This document shows positions 43,358 to 43,712 of a DNA stretch of 43,712 nucleotides, piece by piece (the first letter of the stretch is position 1; each line of letters begins with the position of its first letter). The stretch comes from Planctomycetota bacterium (lineage in GTDB: Bacteria; Planctomycetota; Planctomycetia; Isosphaerales; Isosphaeraceae): contig JAJYWB010000054.1 in NCBI GenBank assembly GCA_021791715.1, positions 1 through 43,712 of the forward strand. Direction: 5' to 3'. The notes under the pieces are model-generated. The model saw only the letters and a list, made by a program, of their open reading frames with translations, was not told where the DNA came from and did no database searches. The translations under genes were made by a program, and so were the position numbers.

Positions 43358-43712
43358 GGTTCGCCCTCCCATAAGATCACCGGCACTGGAATGTCGATTG
43401 TAGAATCGCGAGGCGCAGACCGAGCCTGTATTGGGCATCATCAACAAATAAAAGACGGCTCACACGGCGGTTCGCCCTCCCGTAAGATCACCGGCACCGA
43501 ATTGTCGATTCCGGGAGGGCGAGGCGCAGACCAATCCGTCTTTTATTTGAATGATTTGGATGAAAAGGGCTCACACGGCGGTTCGCCCTCCCGTAAGATC
43601 ACCGGCACTGGAATGTCGATTGTAGAATCGCGAGGCGCAGACCGAGCCTGTATTGGGCATCATCAACAAATAAAAGACGGCTCACCAGGAGGTTCGCCCT
43701 CCCATTAGATCA
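43358..43712. repeat. 111-bp tandem repeat array running off the window
   Basis: Units begin with GGTTCGCCCTCCC at 43358, 43469, 43580 and 43691, exactly 111 bp apart. Units 1 and 3 are nearly identical, unit 2 is different in its second half, and unit 4 is cut by the window end. Each unit shares AGATCACCGGCAC and GAGGCGCAGACC. A decayed unit can be traced before 43358 from about 43290. Because 111 is a multiple of three, a + strand frame (43253-43708) stays open and would encode 37-residue repeats (GGSPSRKITGT, RGAD). It closes in unit 4 through a single base change (AAG to TAG). I favour a structured non-coding array. The stretch 43047-43289 shows nothing else. Confidence 0.92.
43445..43549. 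repeat. Nested inverted repeat spanning array units 1 and 2
   Basis: The outer arms CAAATAAAAGACGG (43445-43458) and CCGTCTTTTATTTG (43536-43549) are perfect complements. Inside them the arms TCGCCCTCCCG (43472-43482) and CGGGAGGGCGA (43512-43522) are also perfect complements. Outside the outer arms, CATCATC and GAT/GGATG add imperfect pairing. The element can fold into a long interrupted hairpin with a loop of about 29 bases. The left outer arm occurs again 222 bp later (43667-43680), so the structure seems to repeat every two units. Confidence 0.88.

Noticed and set aside
43253..43708. A 151-codon frame encoding 37-residue repeats in the 111-bp array
   Set aside because: It is open only because the period is divisible by three. 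Part of unit 2 is the reverse complement of unit 1, which points to structure and not to coding. It is kept as an alternative, not as a gene.

Overview
The window is about 44 kb of GC-rich bacterial chromosome and most resembles a planctomycete. The pointers are a PEP-CTERM secreted protein, an Uma2-family nuclease, a planctomycete-style protein of unknown function with a Glu/Arg-rich helical core, a kdp operon with a kinase-less KdpD, and very heavy use of CGATCG-type words. No rRNA, tRNA, CRISPR array or complete transposon was found, so the phylum assignment is an inference.

Left part (1-10.6 kb, + strand): an unknown membrane protein, then a potassium-uptake block. It holds a sigma-54-dependent response regulator, a HAMP/PAS histidine kinase, a 27-residue membrane peptide, kdpF, kdpA (with a repetitive C-terminal tail), kdpB, kdpC and a short KdpD. 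The short KdpD has the sensor and Usp domains but no kinase domain, so the separate kinase/regulator pair probably supplies the missing output. A 32-bp tandem repeat array (10.76-11.02 kb) separates this block from convergent genes.

Middle part (11-25.2 kb, mostly - strand): a MoxR AAA+ ATPase overlapping a 621-residue partner, a DUF1015 protein, a repeat-containing unknown protein, S-adenosylhomocysteine hydrolase, and a small protein behind a promoter whose spacer holds a palindrome. Next is a probable defence or stress island: an RloA-like ATPase, rloB split by a frameshift, a cytoplasmic trypsin-like protease, and a separate 77-residue protein resembling a domain usually fused to such proteases. 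Two nearly identical 85-bp direct repeats lie upstream of rloA and of the protease gene. A PEP-CTERM protein on the + strand and an AT-rich convergent gap close this part.

Right part (25.2-36 kb, - strand): a cobalamin operon led by a clear cobalamin riboswitch. Order of transcription: cobN, two small membrane proteins (one with HExxH), cbiX, cobI/cbiL, a cobJ-cbiC fusion, cbiD and cobL (cbiE-cbiT fusion). CbiX and CbiD are anaerobic-route enzymes, while CobN is usually a late-insertion chelatase subunit. cobM/cbiF, cbiG and cobK/cbiJ are not in the window.

End part (36-43.7 kb, + strand): an acyl-CoA dehydrogenase, an ApgM-like phosphomutase next to a four-ACT aspartate kinase (perhaps a homoserine kinase), argininosuccinate synthase, an Uma2 nuclease, and a 111-bp tandem array. 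Adjacent array units contain complementary arms that can form a nested hairpin; the array runs off the window.
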